Shown: positions 1-6,844 of the stretch, piece by piece | Numbering within the stretch: position 1 is the stretch's first letter | Layout: every line of letters starts with the position of its first letter | Program-made: the position numbers and the translations under genes | Notes under the pieces: generated by a model | The model's input: the letters and a program-made list of their open reading frames with translations, nothing else | Databases searched by the model: none | Told to the model about the DNA's origin: nothing | Source of the DNA: an uncultured Lachnospiraceae bacterium | GTDB lineage: Bacteria; Bacillota; Clostridia; Lachnospirales; Lachnospiraceae | Reading direction: 5' to 3' | Assembly (NCBI GenBank): GCA_946631935.1 | Contig: CAMPAP010000022.1 | Coordinates: 1-9,344, forward strand | DNA length: 9,344 nt

Positions 1-413
1 CCGGACTTTTTTTTCAGCATAAGAGGTATCGCAGCTCTGCAGGTATAGAAAGACGAACTCAGATTGGTCCCGATGACATCATCCCACTCTTCATCAGTCA
101 TATCCTGAAGGAGTCCTATATATGATATGCCGGCATTGTTCACCAGAACGTCAAGATCCGTTATGCCTTCAAAAAGTTCTCTCACGTCCGATGAAGATGA
201 CATATCAACTCTTTCGGCGCAGACACTTATGCCATATTCTTCGGAAAGGTTTCCTGCGAATTTTTCAAGTTCTCCTATGGAACTTTTACAGGTCAGGATA
301 AGATCATAACCCTCCCTGGCAAGAGCCCCGGCGATGGCTTTTCCTATCCCCCTGGAAGCTCCCGTTACGAGAGCGTTGGGTTTTTCGGAATCAACAAAGA
401 ATTTACCGGCCAT
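1..413 (-). CDS. SDR-family NAD(P)-dependent oxidoreductase, 3' end cut by window edge
   Basis: Rossmann-fold short-chain dehydrogenase/reductase; 137 codons are visible and the C-terminal half lies beyond the left edge. The translation shows the cofactor motif TGASRGIG at residues 17-24, an acidic residue (D70) where the adenine ring usually binds, the NNAG motif at 92-95 and the structural Asn of the motif GTNL (N117). The catalytic Ser/Tyr/Lys are out of view. The ATG at 413 follows a ribosome site AAGGTAGG that overlaps the stop codon of the upstream transporter, with 14 bases between the two genes, so the two are probably co-transcribed. Family: FabG-like ketoacyl reductase. The stretch GLLQDMTDEEW after NNAG recalls, from memory, the YmfI type that reduces the 5-aminopentanone modification on elongation factor P, but substrate cannot be fixed from this fragment. 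Confidence 0.9.
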   Translation of the reverse strand, partial: MAGKFFVDSEKPNALVTGASRGIGKAIAGALAREGYDLILTCKSSIGELEKFAGNLSEEYGISVCAERVDMSSSSDVRELFEGITDLDVLVNNAGISYIGLLQDMTDEEWDDVIGTNLSSSFYTCRAAIPLMLKKKS

Positions 414-427
414 ATCAAAAACCTACC

Positions 428-1537
428 TTACGTATCCGAAGCATCGATATCAAGTGCAACACAGGGAGTCATGTCAGGATATGCCTCAGCGATATCCTTA
501 ACGATATGATCGTAAAGAGCTTCCCTGTCGGGAGCATCAAAACCGATAATGATGTCACAATAGATCTCTTTATTATCATAATCGACCCTGAAGCCGTGCA
601 TCTGCATTACATGATCGTGAGAAAAAACAATATCCGAAACCTTCGCTCTGATCCTTGAAGTCTCGGGATGTATGTCATCCCTTGCATACACACCGACAGC
701 CTCGATCACGACTCCGTATTTTGCATAGATGGTATGGGTGATCTTTCTGGATAATTTATCTATCTCGTCTGCATTTTTGGATGCATCTATCTCGATATGC
801 GCAGAACCCATGTATTTTTCGGGACCGTAATTGTGAAGTATCAGATCATATACACCGTAGACCCCGTCCATCTCACATATGGTTTCCTTGAGGCTTCTGG
901 TAAGTTCGGCATCAGGGCGCTTACCCAGGATATCTCCGATGGTATCCGTAAGCATCTCCACACCGGCCTTTACGATAAATGCACCTATCACGATTCCCAC
1001 AAAACCCTCTATGGAAAAGCCTGCAAAAACATAGATAAGTGCCGCAAGCACCGTGGCGGAAGAAACAAAAACATCTCCTATGGCATCTTTTCCCGAATCC
1101 GTAAGTGCATTGGAATTTACTTTTTTACCGGTCCTGACAAAATAGGTTCCAAGGAAGATCTTGACCACAACTGCCATGACAAGCAGGACGATCTGAAGGG
1201 TATCGTATGATATATCCCCGGGGTCTGTGATCTTTTTTACGGATTCAACTATGGCAGTTATGCCGGCATATGTCACAAGAACGGATATCACGGCAGAGCT
1301 CAGATATTCGGCTCTTCCGTGGCCCAAAGGGTGTTCCTTATCCGGCCTTTTATTGGCATATTTTGCACCGATTATAGTAACAACGGAGCTCAAAACATCC
1401 GTTAAATTATTTACAGCATCGGTGATGACAGCGATGGATCCGCTTAAAAAACCTATCACTGCCTTTAAAGCTGCTAGTAAAATGTTTGCAGTAATACCTA
1501 TAAGACTTGTTCGTACGATCGTTTTTTCTCTGTCCAT
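428..1537 (-). CDS. Cation diffusion facilitator (CDF) transporter with two C-terminal cytoplasmic domains
   Basis: Inner-membrane divalent metal/proton antiporter of the CDF family, 369 residues against about 300 for typical members. The transmembrane part covers roughly residues 8-200. TM2 carries D40 and the pair N43xxxD47 (DAVNNLTD). A loop holds HPLGHGRAE at 69-77. TM5 carries D151xxxD155 (DAIGD). Zinc-type CDFs normally have His in the TM5 site, so the Asn/Asp plus Asp/Asp set looks more like the manganese exporter group (MntE type); metal choice is inference. The extra length comes from the C-terminus: a first ferredoxin-like CTD at about 205-283, and a second similar unit at about 292-365 (see findings). 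The start ATG is 3 bases after the thiT stop with only a weak ribosome site, which suggests translational coupling. It lies downstream of the TPP riboswitch with thiT. Confidence 0.93.
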   Translation of the reverse strand: MDREKTIVRTSLIGITANILLAALKAVIGFLSGSIAVITDAVNNLTDVLSSVVTIIGAKYANKRPDKEHPLGHGRAEYLSSAVISVLVTYAGITAIVESVKKITDPGDISYDTLQIVLLVMAVVVKIFLGTYFVRTGKKVNSNALTDSGKDAIGDVFVSSATVLAALIYVFAGFSIEGFVGIVIGAFIVKAGVEMLTDTIGDILGKRPDAELTRSLKETICEMDGVYGVYDLILHNYGPEKYMGSAHIEIDASKNADEIDKLSRKITHTIYAKYGVVIEAVGVYARDDIHPETSRIRAKVSDIVFSHDHVMQMHGFRVDYDNKEIYCDIIIGFDAPDREALYDHIVKDIAEAYPDMTPCVALDIDASDT

Positions 1538-1540
1538 ATT

Positions 1541-2236
1541 TTAAGAATTCTCGGCCATAGCCTTAATCTTCATAAGTGCTTTTCTGACGGGAGGAAGTCC
1601 GATGACGATCACGGTCAGAACCGCCTCAGGGATCAGATATGCATAATTGTAAGCAATGGGGTAAATGCCCGCAAGTGCCTTAGGGAAATCATCGGGCATG
1701 TATTCCATCCAATAAAGATATCCGCCAAGAGAATGGAATGCACCTCTCAGAAAAACAGCAACCAGGTAACCGACGACAAGGCCTTTCTTTTTATTTTTGA
1801 AAAAACCGGAGGCTCCGAGAGCCGCAAAAGCAAGGAAGTAATCACAGCAGACCTGGAAGGGAGAGAGCATATACGATCCGCCTCCCTGGATGAACTGCAA
1901 TATACCGTAAACAAACCCTGCGGCAAAGCCAACGCCGGGTCCGAACATAAAACCTATGAATGTGATAAAAAACATTGAAAGAAGTGTAACGGATCCGCCC
2001 CAGGGCATGTGATAAATCTTGATGAATGAAAGAACATAGGCAAGCGCGATGGATGCACCCGCATAGGTGATGGATGTGATGGGAAGCTTGGCACCTTTAT
2101 CTTCCTTCTTTCCGGAAGCATGAGCCCTCCCCCTGAGAATGTCGATAAGGATCAGAATGACAATGGCGATGACCACCAGCGCTCCGTATCCATTCTCGTT
2201 TAAGACATAGTAACCTTCTTCAGAACTCCAAAACAT
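1541..2236 (-). CDS. thiT: ThiT, thiamine-specific S component of an ECF transporter
   Basis: Membrane protein of 231 residues that binds thiamine and works with the shared ECF module (EcfA, EcfA', EcfT), which is not encoded in this window. Family hallmarks are present: MPWGGSVTLLSM at 77-88 after a hydrophobic helix, SPFQ...CDYFLAF at 125-137, H168 in GAFHSLGGYLYW, and YNYAYLIPEA at 196-205. The first 45 residues form an extra hydrophobic helix (about 18-34) plus a basic linker ahead of the usual ThiT start; I recall similar extensions in clostridial ThiT proteins. A TPP riboswitch lies directly upstream, and the ribosome site GGAG sits 8 bases before the ATG at the 3' edge of the aptamer. 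Context and sequence agree, so the assignment is strong. Confidence 0.95.
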   Translation of the reverse strand: MFWSSEEGYYVLNENGYGALVVIAIVILILIDILRGRAHASGKKEDKGAKLPITSITYAGASIALAYVLSFIKIYHMPWGGSVTLLSMFFITFIGFMFGPGVGFAAGFVYGILQFIQGGGSYMLSPFQVCCDYFLAFAALGASGFFKNKKKGLVVGYLVAVFLRGAFHSLGGYLYWMEYMPDDFPKALAGIYPIAYNYAYLIPEAVLTVIVIGLPPVRKALMKIKAMAENS

Positions 2237-2240
2237 AATT

Positions 2241-2432
2241 TAATCTCCTTTCGCCGGCATTATCCGGATCAAGTTTAAGGGTTCCGCACATAGCGGTCTC
2301 AGCCCGAGATAATCAGCAACTTTCAACTATCCCGATAAAGACACATCAGTGTCTTTATCAGAGCTTGGCAACGCCATAACCTAAACGTTGCTTATAACTT
2401 CAAGTTGCTGAACTCCAGCACCCCCGGTTTCA
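2241..2432 (-). promoter_or_regulatory. TPP riboswitch (THI element) with enlarged P3 arm
   Basis: The minus-strand RNA contains the conserved core: GGGGGTGC at 2425-2418, GCTGAGAC around 2303-2296, ACCC pairing with the GGGG block as P2, and the downstream element GATCCGGATAATGCCGG with its CCGG/CCGG P5 hairpin, followed by CGAAAGGAGAT. The last stretch is also the thiT ribosome site, so TPP binding would be expected to hide it and block translation; I see no terminator between aptamer and gene. Between GGGGGTGC and CTGAGA lie about 115 bases instead of the usual short stem. They fold into a long arm closed by CAGCAACTT/AAGTTGCTG and holding two further hairpins. The aptamer begins directly after the HPt stop codon. 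Confidence 0.93.
2334..2359 (-). repeat. Perfect 11-bp hairpin inside the P3 arm of the TPP riboswitch
   Basis: GATAAAGACAC and GTGTCTTTATC are exact inverted copies separated by a four-base loop. A second small hairpin, GCAACG/CGTTGC at 2368-2373 and 2386-2391, stands beside it. Both are enclosed by CAGCAACTT/AAGTTGCTG (2314-2322 and 2402-2410), which gives a three-way branch. The hairpin has no following T run within the arm, so it does not look like a terminator. Confidence 0.85.
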
Positions 2433-2768
2433 CTATTCAAGTATTGTATTCGCTTCCGCAACGACCTGGTCCACCATATCCAGAAGTTTTGCATGGTTTT
2501 CCTTAAGGAAAGCCTTGTCTCCCGCTTTACCCGCGTGCTCCATAACCTCTGCAAAATCACCCAGGGATGAAGCACCGATATTTCTTGAATTGGATTTTAT
2601 TCCATGAACATTGACAACATAGTCGGAAATATCGTCGCCTTCAAGGTCTTTTGTCAAAGTGGCGGTAAGTTCGCCCATCTTTTCAACGTAGAGCCCGAGG
2701 ATCTCATTGTAGATATCCTCATCATCTCCGCAGTACATCATTCCGGTTTCCGTATCTATAAGACCCAT
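2433..2768 (-). CDS. Orphan HPt (histidine phosphotransfer) domain protein
   Basis: A single-domain protein of 111 residues, mostly helical. The HPt signature VHGIKSNSRNIGA matches the family pattern HxLKxxxxxxGA, with the phospho-accepting histidine at H55 and the following K58. HPt proteins relay a phosphate between receiver domains of hybrid kinases and response regulators; no such partner is encoded in this window, so its pathway is unknown. The start was set at the ATG at 2768, which has AGGAGG five bases upstream. The longer frame opens with a GTG at 2774 that overlaps that ribosome site and is rejected. It follows rsuA by 130 bases and its stop codon abuts the TPP riboswitch. Confidence 0.9.
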   Translation of the reverse strand: MGLIDTETGMMYCGDDEDIYNEILGLYVEKMGELTATLTKDLEGDDISDYVVNVHGIKSNSRNIGASSLGDFAEVMEHAGKAGDKAFLKENHAKLLDMVDQVVAEANTILE

Positions 2769-2773
2769 AAGCA

Positions 2774-2779
2774 CCTCCT
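2774..2779 (-). promoter_or_regulatory. Ribosome binding site deciding the HPt start
   Basis: AGGAGG on the minus strand, five bases before the ATG at 2768. The upstream in-frame GTG (2774) overlaps it and cannot be served by it. Confidence 0.85.
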
Positions 2780-2898
2780 CACAAGCACTACCCTACATTT
2801 TCCTATTTTTCGAAAGAATTATCAATACCAAATCACAAAAAGTCACGATCGATCTGCAATAGGGAAATTTTCCAAAATGACACCGGATTGCTTGCTTT

Positions 2899-3588
2899 TT
2901 ATGACAATAAATCCAGCTCATCCTTTGTAAGCTTTCTGTACACACCGGGCTCTAAGTTCTCGTCAAGCACAAGTTTTCCCATTCTGAGACGCTTAAGATA
3001 TAAAACGCTGTTTCCCACAGCTTCAAGCATCCTTTTTACCTGGTGAAATCTTCCCTCATAGATGACAAGATGCAGATCCCCGTCAAGAATGAATGCCTCT
3101 GCAGGAAGCGTTTTCTTATCATCACCTATATCCACTCCATCTCTTAGTGCGGACAGATCTTTCTCCGACAAAGCATGTGCAGTTTTTACAAGATATTCCT
3201 TGCCGACATGCTTTGAGGGAGAGATCAGGTTATGGAGAAGATGTCCGTCATCCGTCAAAATAAGAAGGCCTTCGGTATCCTTATCAAGTCTTCCCACAGG
3301 AGAAAGATTTTTTATGTTTTCACCGGCAAGAAGGTCCACAACTGTTGTTTCATTTTTTTCGGCAGTTGCGGAAATGCATCCTGCAGGTTTGTTTAACATA
3401 AAATAATGGAACGGTTCATACAAGATGACACGTCCGTCATATTTCACGACATCTTTTACAGGATCGATATGCATGCCCGGATCGGATACCTGTGCATCAT
3501 TAACCTGCACAAGTCCCGCTTTTATCAGGGACTTGATTTCTTTTCTGGTGCCTATGGAATTGTCTGACAGGTATTTATCTATTCGCAT
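2899..3588 (-). CDS. rsuA: RsuA/RluB-family rRNA pseudouridine synthase
   Basis: Converts a uridine in ribosomal RNA to pseudouridine; RsuA itself modifies position 516 of 16S rRNA. From the ATG at 3588 the protein has 229 residues. An S4 RNA-binding domain covers about 1-55 (MRIDKYLSDNSIGTRKEI...). The catalytic domain shows LNKPAG (66-71), then PVGRLDKDTEGLLILT at about 97-112 with the catalytic Asp at D102, and YEGRFHQVKRML near residues 181-192. The open frame extends eight codons upstream to a TTG at 3612, but MRIDKYL is the typical start of the family and a promoter-like TATAAT at 3628-3633 would place the TTG within about 10 bases of the transcript start. No strong ribosome site precedes either start. 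The exact target base (16S versus 23S) is family-level inference. Confidence 0.92.
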   Translation of the reverse strand: MRIDKYLSDNSIGTRKEIKSLIKAGLVQVNDAQVSDPGMHIDPVKDVVKYDGRVILYEPFHYFMLNKPAGCISATAEKNETTVVDLLAGENIKNLSPVGRLDKDTEGLLILTDDGHLLHNLISPSKHVGKEYLVKTAHALSEKDLSALRDGVDIGDDKKTLPAEAFILDGDLHLVIYEGRFHQVKRMLEAVGNSVLYLKRLRMGKLVLDENLEPGVYRKLTKDELDLLS

Positions 3589-3627
3589 ATTTTCAGGATC
3601 TTGCAAAGTCAATCTGTATCTACGATC

Positions 3628-3656
3628 ATTATAATACAGTTACACGGAAAAGGTGA
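3628..3656 (-). promoter_or_regulatory. Candidate promoter for rsuA and the downstream HPt gene
   Basis: An exact TATAAT lies on the minus strand at 3633-3628 in the 97-base gap between hflX and rsuA. The -35 position at 17 bases (3656-3651) reads TCACCT, a poor match to TTGACA. The call therefore rests on the -10 box and location alone. Confidence 0.4.
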
Positions 3657-3709
3657 TCACGACATGTGGTATTGATCATCACTTCTGACATTTTCAAGAA
3701 AAATTGATT

Positions 3710-5023
3710 TTATTCGGACGAGGATCTCTCAAAGCTCTTTATCTCATTAAGAAGCCTTGCAGGGATCCTTGCTTTTATATGCACGCCGTCCTCTTCGTAT
3801 TTTTCCGAAAGGACCGACCCTTCGTTGTGGATACGTGTCAGTACATCTCCAGCGGTGTAGGGTATCATCAGGTCCAGTTCCTTATCATCTGAAGTAAATA
3901 TTTTTTCCAGTGCATCAAGAAGATCATCTATTCCGTAACCGGTCTTTGCAGAGATATAGACAGTTTCCGCACCGGGCATATTTTTTACTGTCAAACCTTG
4001 ATCTCTTTTATCCGATTTGTTACAGACATATATCCTTGGTATTCCAAGAGCATCCAGATCATTTAAAGTATCTTCCGTTACTTTTTTGTGGTCTTTATGA
4101 TTTGGATCCGATGAATCCATCACTATCAGAAGTACGTCAGCATATTTTAGTTCAGACAAAGTGGACCTGAATGCCTTGATGAGGTCATGGGGGATGTTTT
4201 CGATAAAACCGACGGTATCCGATAAAAGAAAGGGCTTCCTGCCCGGGATATCGATTTTACGGACCGAGGTATCAAGAGTTGCAAAGAGCATGTCTTTTTC
4301 AAAGACTTTCTTTTCGTCCGTCTTATCTGCGGATGCTTTGCCCATTCCAAGAAGACAGTTCATGAGAGTTGATTTGCCTGCATTCGTATAACCGACGAGG
4401 GCAACATGGGGATAGCCGTCCCTTCTGCGTCCGCCGCGCTGTACATCCCTGGTATGCTCAATCTCTGCAAGCTCTTTTTTTAGCTCCGTGATCCTGTGGG
4501 AGATCTGACGTCTGTCCAGCTCTATCTGTTTTTCTCCGATTCCCTTATTTGCCCTGCTGCCACCGCCGCCGCTTTGACGGCCCAGGTGCTGCCACATACC
4601 GGAAAGCCTGGGGAGCATGAACTGAAGATAAGCCGTCTCCACCTGGAGCCTTGCTTCCCTTGTCTTTGCCCTTCGGGAAAAAATCTCCAGAATAAGATTC
4701 GTCCTGTCCCAGACGGGGACACCGATGATCTTCTGGAGATTTTTCATCTGCGCGGGGGAAAGATTACCGAGGCATACAATATGGCCCGCATCATTCACTT
4801 TTACTTCCTCCGCAAGTTCTTCCGCCTTGCCGGAGCCTATCCATGTGGCATTATCGGGATGATCAAGTTTTTGTGTCATGGAAGCAAGGACTTCAAGATC
4901 ACATGCCTCTGCAAGGCTTACAAGTTCTTCCATGGCATGATCGAATTCATCCTCGCGCTCCGTTGTCCTGAGCCCAACAGCTATTACTCTTGTTACTTCA
5001 TTTTTATCCGTCTGTTCGATCAA
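3710..5023 (-). CDS. hflX: HflX, ribosome-associated GTPase
   Basis: Binds the 50S subunit and splits or rescues stalled ribosomes under stress; 437 residues, normal length. The N-terminal HflX domain covers about 1-195 and includes the signature DRTNLILEIFSRRAKTREAR (106-125) and the glycine-rich GRQSGGGGS (148-156). The GTPase domain has all motifs: GYTNAGKS (211-218), G2 ATLDTS (248-253), DTVGF (269-273), NKSD (335-338) and SAK (358-360). The C-terminal part after about 380 is the usual small domain. The start is TTG at 5023 with AAAGGA about 10 bases upstream. An adjacent in-frame CTG at 5026 is better spaced but a rarer start codon. It sits 79 bases downstream of nnrD, so it may be read with it. 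Confidence 0.95.
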   Translation of the reverse strand: MIEQTDKNEVTRVIAVGLRTTEREDEFDHAMEELVSLAEACDLEVLASMTQKLDHPDNATWIGSGKAEELAEEVKVNDAGHIVCLGNLSPAQMKNLQKIIGVPVWDRTNLILEIFSRRAKTREARLQVETAYLQFMLPRLSGMWQHLGRQSGGGGSRANKGIGEKQIELDRRQISHRITELKKELAEIEHTRDVQRGGRRRDGYPHVALVGYTNAGKSTLMNCLLGMGKASADKTDEKKVFEKDMLFATLDTSVRKIDIPGRKPFLLSDTVGFIENIPHDLIKAFRSTLSELKYADVLLIVMDSSDPNHKDHKKVTEDTLNDLDALGIPRIYVCNKSDKRDQGLTVKNMPGAETVYISAKTGYGIDDLLDALEKIFTSDDKELDLMIPYTAGDVLTRIHNEGSVLSEKYEEDGVHIKARIPARLLNEIKSFERSSSE

Positions 5024-5102
5024 CAGTTTTTATTCCTTTTTGCGGATTAATTTAACGGGACTTTAACCTGCGTATTAAATCTTTGGCAGATCAAAGAAAA
5101 AA

Positions 5103-5960
5103 TCAAAAGATATTTTCTGCAATATCCCCTGCCATAAGTCCGTGCCTGCCGCATTTTTCTGCCGCTTTATCTCCTGCAAGGGCATGGATCCTGACTCCGT
5201 ATGCCGCAGCTTTTTCAGCATCAAGTCCCTGGGAGAGAAGCCCTGCAATGATCCCTGCAAGAACATCTCCGCTTCCCGCAGTTGCCATTCCCGAATTGCC
5301 GCAGTCATCATTAACGATCACCTTTTCACCCGGGGTAATGGTATATGTCTCAGGGCCTTTTGCCACAAGAATGCAGTTCATATATTCGGAGACTGCGATG
5401 CCAAGACTCAGTCTGTCGCCGTCTGTGGGTCCGCCTTCTATAAGCCTGAGAAGGCGGTGAAGCTCACCTTCATGAGGTGTAAGGATGATCCGGCGTCCGG
5501 CTGTGGCCATTTTTCTGAGGTCATCCGAAATGTATCTTCCTTTGTCAGATGAGATTATGGTAAGAGCATCTGCATCAAGAACAAGGGGCTTCATGCCGGA
5601 TCCGTTTATAAGGGCATCAAGTCTGTTTACCGATCCTTCCCCTGTTCCTATGCCGGGGCCGGCAAGATATACATCGCTCCATTTATCGATCAGATGCATC
5701 CTGCCTGAAAAATCATCAGTGTCATACAACGCTTCCGGCAAAGCACATTGGATCACAACGCGGTTGCATTCAGGCGATGCTATCTTCACCATCCCGGCAC
5801 CCGTCCTGTAAGCCGCCCTTCCCGCAAGTATGGCACAGCCTGCGCTTCCGAAGCCGCCCGAATAGATGAAAACTTTTCCGAAGGTTCCCTTATGCCCTTT
5901 TTCATCCCTTTCGGGAAGCATTTCTTTTATTGTTTTATGTATTTTCACTGTTCCGGTCAT
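5103..5960 (-). CDS. nnrD: NnrD, ADP-dependent (S)-NAD(P)H-hydrate dehydratase
   Basis: Metabolite-repair enzyme of the ribokinase-like superfamily (YjeF C-terminal domain), which dehydrates damaged NAD(P)HX back to NAD(P)H at the cost of ADP. From the ATG at 5960 it has 285 residues. Visible motifs: HKGTFGKVFIYSG near the N-terminus, GRAAYRTGAGMV, AGPGIGTGEG near residues 100-109, the LTPHEGE block (about 160-166), and NSGMATAGSGDVLAG (222-236) with the catalytic Asp at D232. Only the dehydratase domain is present; the epimerase partner domain NnrE, fused in many bacteria, is absent here. The ATG has GAGATAGAT just upstream and lies 20 bases after the preceding stop. A TTG at 5987 would extend the frame by nine residues and overlap the upstream gene, but lacks a ribosome site. 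Confidence 0.93.
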   Translation of the reverse strand: MTGTVKIHKTIKEMLPERDEKGHKGTFGKVFIYSGGFGSAGCAILAGRAAYRTGAGMVKIASPECNRVVIQCALPEALYDTDDFSGRMHLIDKWSDVYLAGPGIGTGEGSVNRLDALINGSGMKPLVLDADALTIISSDKGRYISDDLRKMATAGRRIILTPHEGELHRLLRLIEGGPTDGDRLSLGIAVSEYMNCILVAKGPETYTITPGEKVIVNDDCGNSGMATAGSGDVLAGIIAGLLSQGLDAEKAAAYGVRIHALAGDKAAEKCGRHGLMAGDIAENIF

Positions 5961-5980
5961 ATCTATCTCGTTATTTTTTA

Positions 5981-6844
5981 TTACCAATCAGAATCCCAGC
6001 TTGAATAGTCTGAATCCCAGGAATCAGAGGAATCCCATGAACTGCCGGAATCCCAGTCATAATCATAGCTGGAGCTGCTTGAAGAATAGCTGCTTTCCGA
6101 TTCATACCAGGATGAGTCCTCAAAATCCATACCGCTGTGATCGTAAACACGGTAGTCAGAGGCGGTATCATCATAGATGACATCATTAAGAAAATCATCA
6201 TCACTGAGATAGTCCCATGTATCATAAGCAGAGTCATACTCATACCATGAACCGCTCTGGTAATAGTAATCATTTCCGCCGTACCTGTAGTAACCTCTCG
6301 AGGGAGTGTTATCGAGAGCCGCAAAAAGAAACGCTATTGCCGTGATAAGGATAGTAATTCCGAACTTGCTGAGGAAAAAGAAACCCAGGATCTTCCAGAT
6401 GATGGAACCGGAGCTTTTGCCGGATCTCTGATTCGGGGCAGCGCGGTAGGTCCCGGCAGAGCGGTTTGCGGCAGAACGGCTCTTCTGATCCGCAATCTCA
6501 AGCCTCAGCTTCTGATAAAGCTCGTTTACGGCATATCCTTCATCCGAACCCTGATATCTGATGGCTCTGGATCCGTCGGACTTATTTTTATATACGACAA
6601 AATCCCCGCTTGGAGCCTTGTAGATACCAAATGCCCTGGGCTCCTTTATATCCTTACCTATGAAGAATCTGGTGACATTTTCCGGAGGAAGATTATGGGA
6701 TGTATACCATGCCTGCAGCTCTTCTATAGTCTGGGGCTGCTCCGATGCTGTGCGGTTAATGGTGGGCATTGAGCCTCCGCAGAAAGGACAGTAATTAAGA
6801 TTGTCATCGATCATCTGATCGCAGTAATTACATTTAACCTTCAT
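5981..6844 (-). CDS. Single-pass zinc-ribbon membrane protein with Ser/Asp/Trp/Tyr-rich tail
   Basis: No function recognised. From the ATG at 6844 it has 287 residues in four parts. (1) A zinc ribbon with C5xxC8 and C19xxC22. (2) A soluble domain of about residues 40-120 containing RFFIGKDIKEPRAFGIYKAP and NELYQKL, a style I recall from other clostridial zinc-ribbon proteins. (3) A basic stretch followed by a hydrophobic segment at about 148-177. (4) A tail of about 105 residues almost wholly Ser, Asp, Tyr, Trp and Gly, ending in four WDS units. By the positive-inside rule the zinc ribbon is cytoplasmic and the tail external. The start is fixed by GGAGG six bases upstream; the ATG overlaps the prsW stop by one base (TGATG), implying translational coupling. 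The shared transcript suggests a link with that protease. Confidence 0.85.
   Translation of the reverse strand: MKVKCNYCDQMIDDNLNYCPFCGGSMPTINRTASEQPQTIEELQAWYTSHNLPPENVTRFFIGKDIKEPRAFGIYKAPSGDFVVYKNKSDGSRAIRYQGSDEGYAVNELYQKLRLEIADQKSRSAANRSAGTYRAAPNQRSGKSSGSIIWKILGFFFLSKFGITILITAIAFLFAALDNTPSRGYYRYGGNDYYYQSGSWYEYDSAYDTWDYLSDDDFLNDVIYDDTASDYRVYDHSGMDFEDSSWYESESSYSSSSSSYDYDWDSGSSWDSSDSWDSDYSSWDSDW
5991..6056 (-). repeat. Short in-gene repeat encoding Trp-Asp-Ser units
   Basis: The plus-strand word GAATCCCA occurs at 5991, 6012, 6030 and 6048, spaced 21, 18 and 18 bases. On the coding strand each is TGGGATTC and encodes W-D-S, so the tail repeat is visible in DNA as well as protein and may have grown by slippage or duplication. 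Confidence 0.8.

Noticed and set aside
797..1210. Plus-strand open frame of 137 codons opposite the CDF gene
   Set aside because: It is antisense to a clear transporter, shows no family resemblance, and has no ribosome site that stands out.
2775..2898. Possible promoter TTGATA-N17-GAAAAT upstream of the HPt gene
   Set aside because: The -10 matches only four of six bases and lies in AT-rich sequence; no other support.
3656..3686. TGATCA/TGATCA pairing after hflX as a terminator
   Set aside because: A six-bp AT-rich stem with a 13-base loop and only TTTT after CC. Too weak, and both halves are self-complementary words.
4496..5050. Long plus-strand open frame (184 codons) opposite hflX
   Set aside because: It lies antisense to a complete HflX with all GTPase motifs, has no recognisable domain, and has Cys/Phe/His-rich composition typical of a shadow frame.
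5080..5097. Hairpin TCTTTG/CAAAGA after nnrD as a terminator
   Set aside because: The stem has only six AT-rich pairs and the 3' side continues TTTAAT rather than a T run; hflX may well be read through.
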